NCBI RefSeq assembly: GCF_051014685.1
Contig: NW_027478712.1
Span: forward strand, 496,001 to 560,000
Direction of reading: 5' to 3'
Source: Ptiloglossa arizonensis
Lineage: Eukaryota > Arthropoda > Insecta > Hymenoptera > Colletidae
DNA length: 64,000 nt
The position numbers and the translations under genes were made by a program. How positions within the stretch are numbered: the first letter of the stretch is position 1; each line of letters starts with the position of its first letter. Of the stretch, positions 63,901-64,000 are shown piece after piece. Under the pieces are notes generated by a model. That model saw only the letters and a program-made list of their open reading frames with translations. It did not search any database and was not told the DNA's origin.

Positions 63901-64000
63901 TGCTGCTCCAAACGCTTAACCAGAATGGCCTAGGGTAAAAATACACATACCGTTGTAATCGGGCGAGTTTCTACTTTCAGATGCAATTGGAATTTTTGGG
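60941..64000. repeat. Family B distal monomers, running off the window
   Basis: About 17 monomers. The first four repeat 59,525-60,200. Later, gaagcaaagaaatgg occurs at about 61,914, 62,445 and 63,330 (3 and 5 monomers apart). Gggttatgtcaatcc occurs near 62,228, 63,644 and 63,821. The two adjacent monomers at 63,579-63,755 and 63,756-63,932 look identical by eye. The array continues beyond the window. Confidence 0.85.

Larger units (their letters stand above)
1..64000. repeat. 177-bp satellite DNA array spanning the whole window
   Basis: The sequence consists entirely of head-to-tail copies of a 177-bp unit, all in the same orientation, about 361 copies, cut at both window edges. The landmark 'ttttcgc' recurs every 177 bp. 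The accumulated phase drift is -11 bp: +1 near 2,131, +1 near 3,548, -11 across 23,940-25,470, -1 near 43,671, -1 near 55,505, -1 near 57,867 and +1 near 58,970. Almost every unit has an AvrII site (cctagg) and an NruI site (tcgcga). No promoter, coding region, RNA gene or transposon interrupts it. The likely setting is centromeric or pericentromeric heterochromatin of a eukaryote, inferred from monomer length, HOR structure and the CENP-B-box-like motif. The satellite is not one I can name. Confidence 0.98.
44746..64000. repeat. Satellite family B (about 109 monomers)
   Basis: Also 177 bp and in the same orientation as family A. Monomers carry ttctgctgctccaaacgctt, then aaccagaatggcctaggg, then tttttgggttaggtcaatcc in place of the ctcgag segment, and end in gaagccaagaaatggttgag and aaggcaaaaaat. 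Against A I count about 24 differences in 177, in three patches. Between the patches (about monomer positions 39-107 and 117-147) the families are almost identical. Variants include gaagctaag with agacaacaaat, cctacgg with cgacttttagaagc, and ccgctgtaaacgggcg. These mark HOR phase. Confidence 0.95.

Noticed and set aside
1..64000. CRISPR array
   Set aside because: There is no alternation of a short constant repeat with unique spacers. The whole 177 bp is conserved from unit to unit, and no cas gene is present.
44891..64000. Telomere-like gggttagg in family B
   Set aside because: Only one TTAGG occurs per 177-bp monomer, inside ttgggttaggtcaatcc, never in tandem. It looks like a chance result of the A/B difference patch.
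1..64000. Hidden transposon or unique insertion
   Set aside because: The 177-bp phase closes to within the identified one-base indels from base 7 to 63,893, and every line of sequence reads as satellite.

Overview
The whole 64 kb window is one uninterrupted tandem satellite-DNA array with a 177-bp monomer. I find no gene, RNA gene, transposon or unique sequence on either strand. I followed the monomer phase using the 'ttttcgc' landmark from base 7 to base 63,893. About 361 monomers fit, and the total drift of -11 bp is fully explained by small indels I can point to. No foreign insertion is therefore hidden in the array unless its length is a multiple of 177 bp. The short open frames (60-93 codons) are by-products of 177 being divisible by three, so a frame open in one monomer stays open into the next (59-residue periodicity).

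Organism: a eukaryote, assembled from long reads. Monomer length (about one nucleosome plus linker), higher-order repeat (HOR) structure and a CENP-B-box-like motif suggest centromeric or pericentromeric heterochromatin. A hand-built family A consensus is about 41% GC (73 of 177). It has 10 CpG against about 7.5 expected, so CpG is not depleted. This fits a lightly methylated genome (many insects and other invertebrates) better than a vertebrate or plant. I do not recognise the satellite by name.

Layout: bases 1-44,745 are family A, which has ctcgag in most monomers, tctgatactcgaaaccaa, and gaaaccatcaaaa at the end. Bases 44,746-64,000 are family B, which has ttctgctgctccaaacgc, tttttgggttaggtc and gaaggcaaaaaat. 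A and B differ at roughly 24 of 177 positions (about 14%, hand alignment). The differences fall in three patches separated by near-identical blocks. One invariant block holds GTTCGCGAGATATGGGA, an 8-of-9 match to the essential CENP-B-box positions. The A-to-B switch is abrupt and lies in that block.

Within A there is a patchwork of amplified multi-monomer segments: an 8/9-monomer HOR at 1.4-4.4 kb; blocks repeated at 31-, 11-, 6-, 25-, 53-, 78- and 41-monomer offsets from 8.6 to 38 kb; a 22-monomer tandem duplication at 22.0-29.7 kb; a 5-monomer tandem duplication at 33.5-35.2 kb; an 8-monomer one at 36.1-38.5 kb; and a HOR whose successive units are 11, 10 and 9 monomers at 39.1-44.4 kb. Within B there is a 10-monomer HOR at about 49.8-53.3 kb, then units of 12, 11 and 8 monomers at 55.5-60.9 kb.

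The most anomalous stretch is 23,940-25,470. It holds about 29 one-base indels, mostly in short homopolymers, while its duplicated partner 3.9 kb downstream has none. This looks like an unpolished stretch of assembly, although real local decay is not excluded. Offsets and block ends were worked out by hand from marker variants, so block boundaries are accurate to tens of bases.
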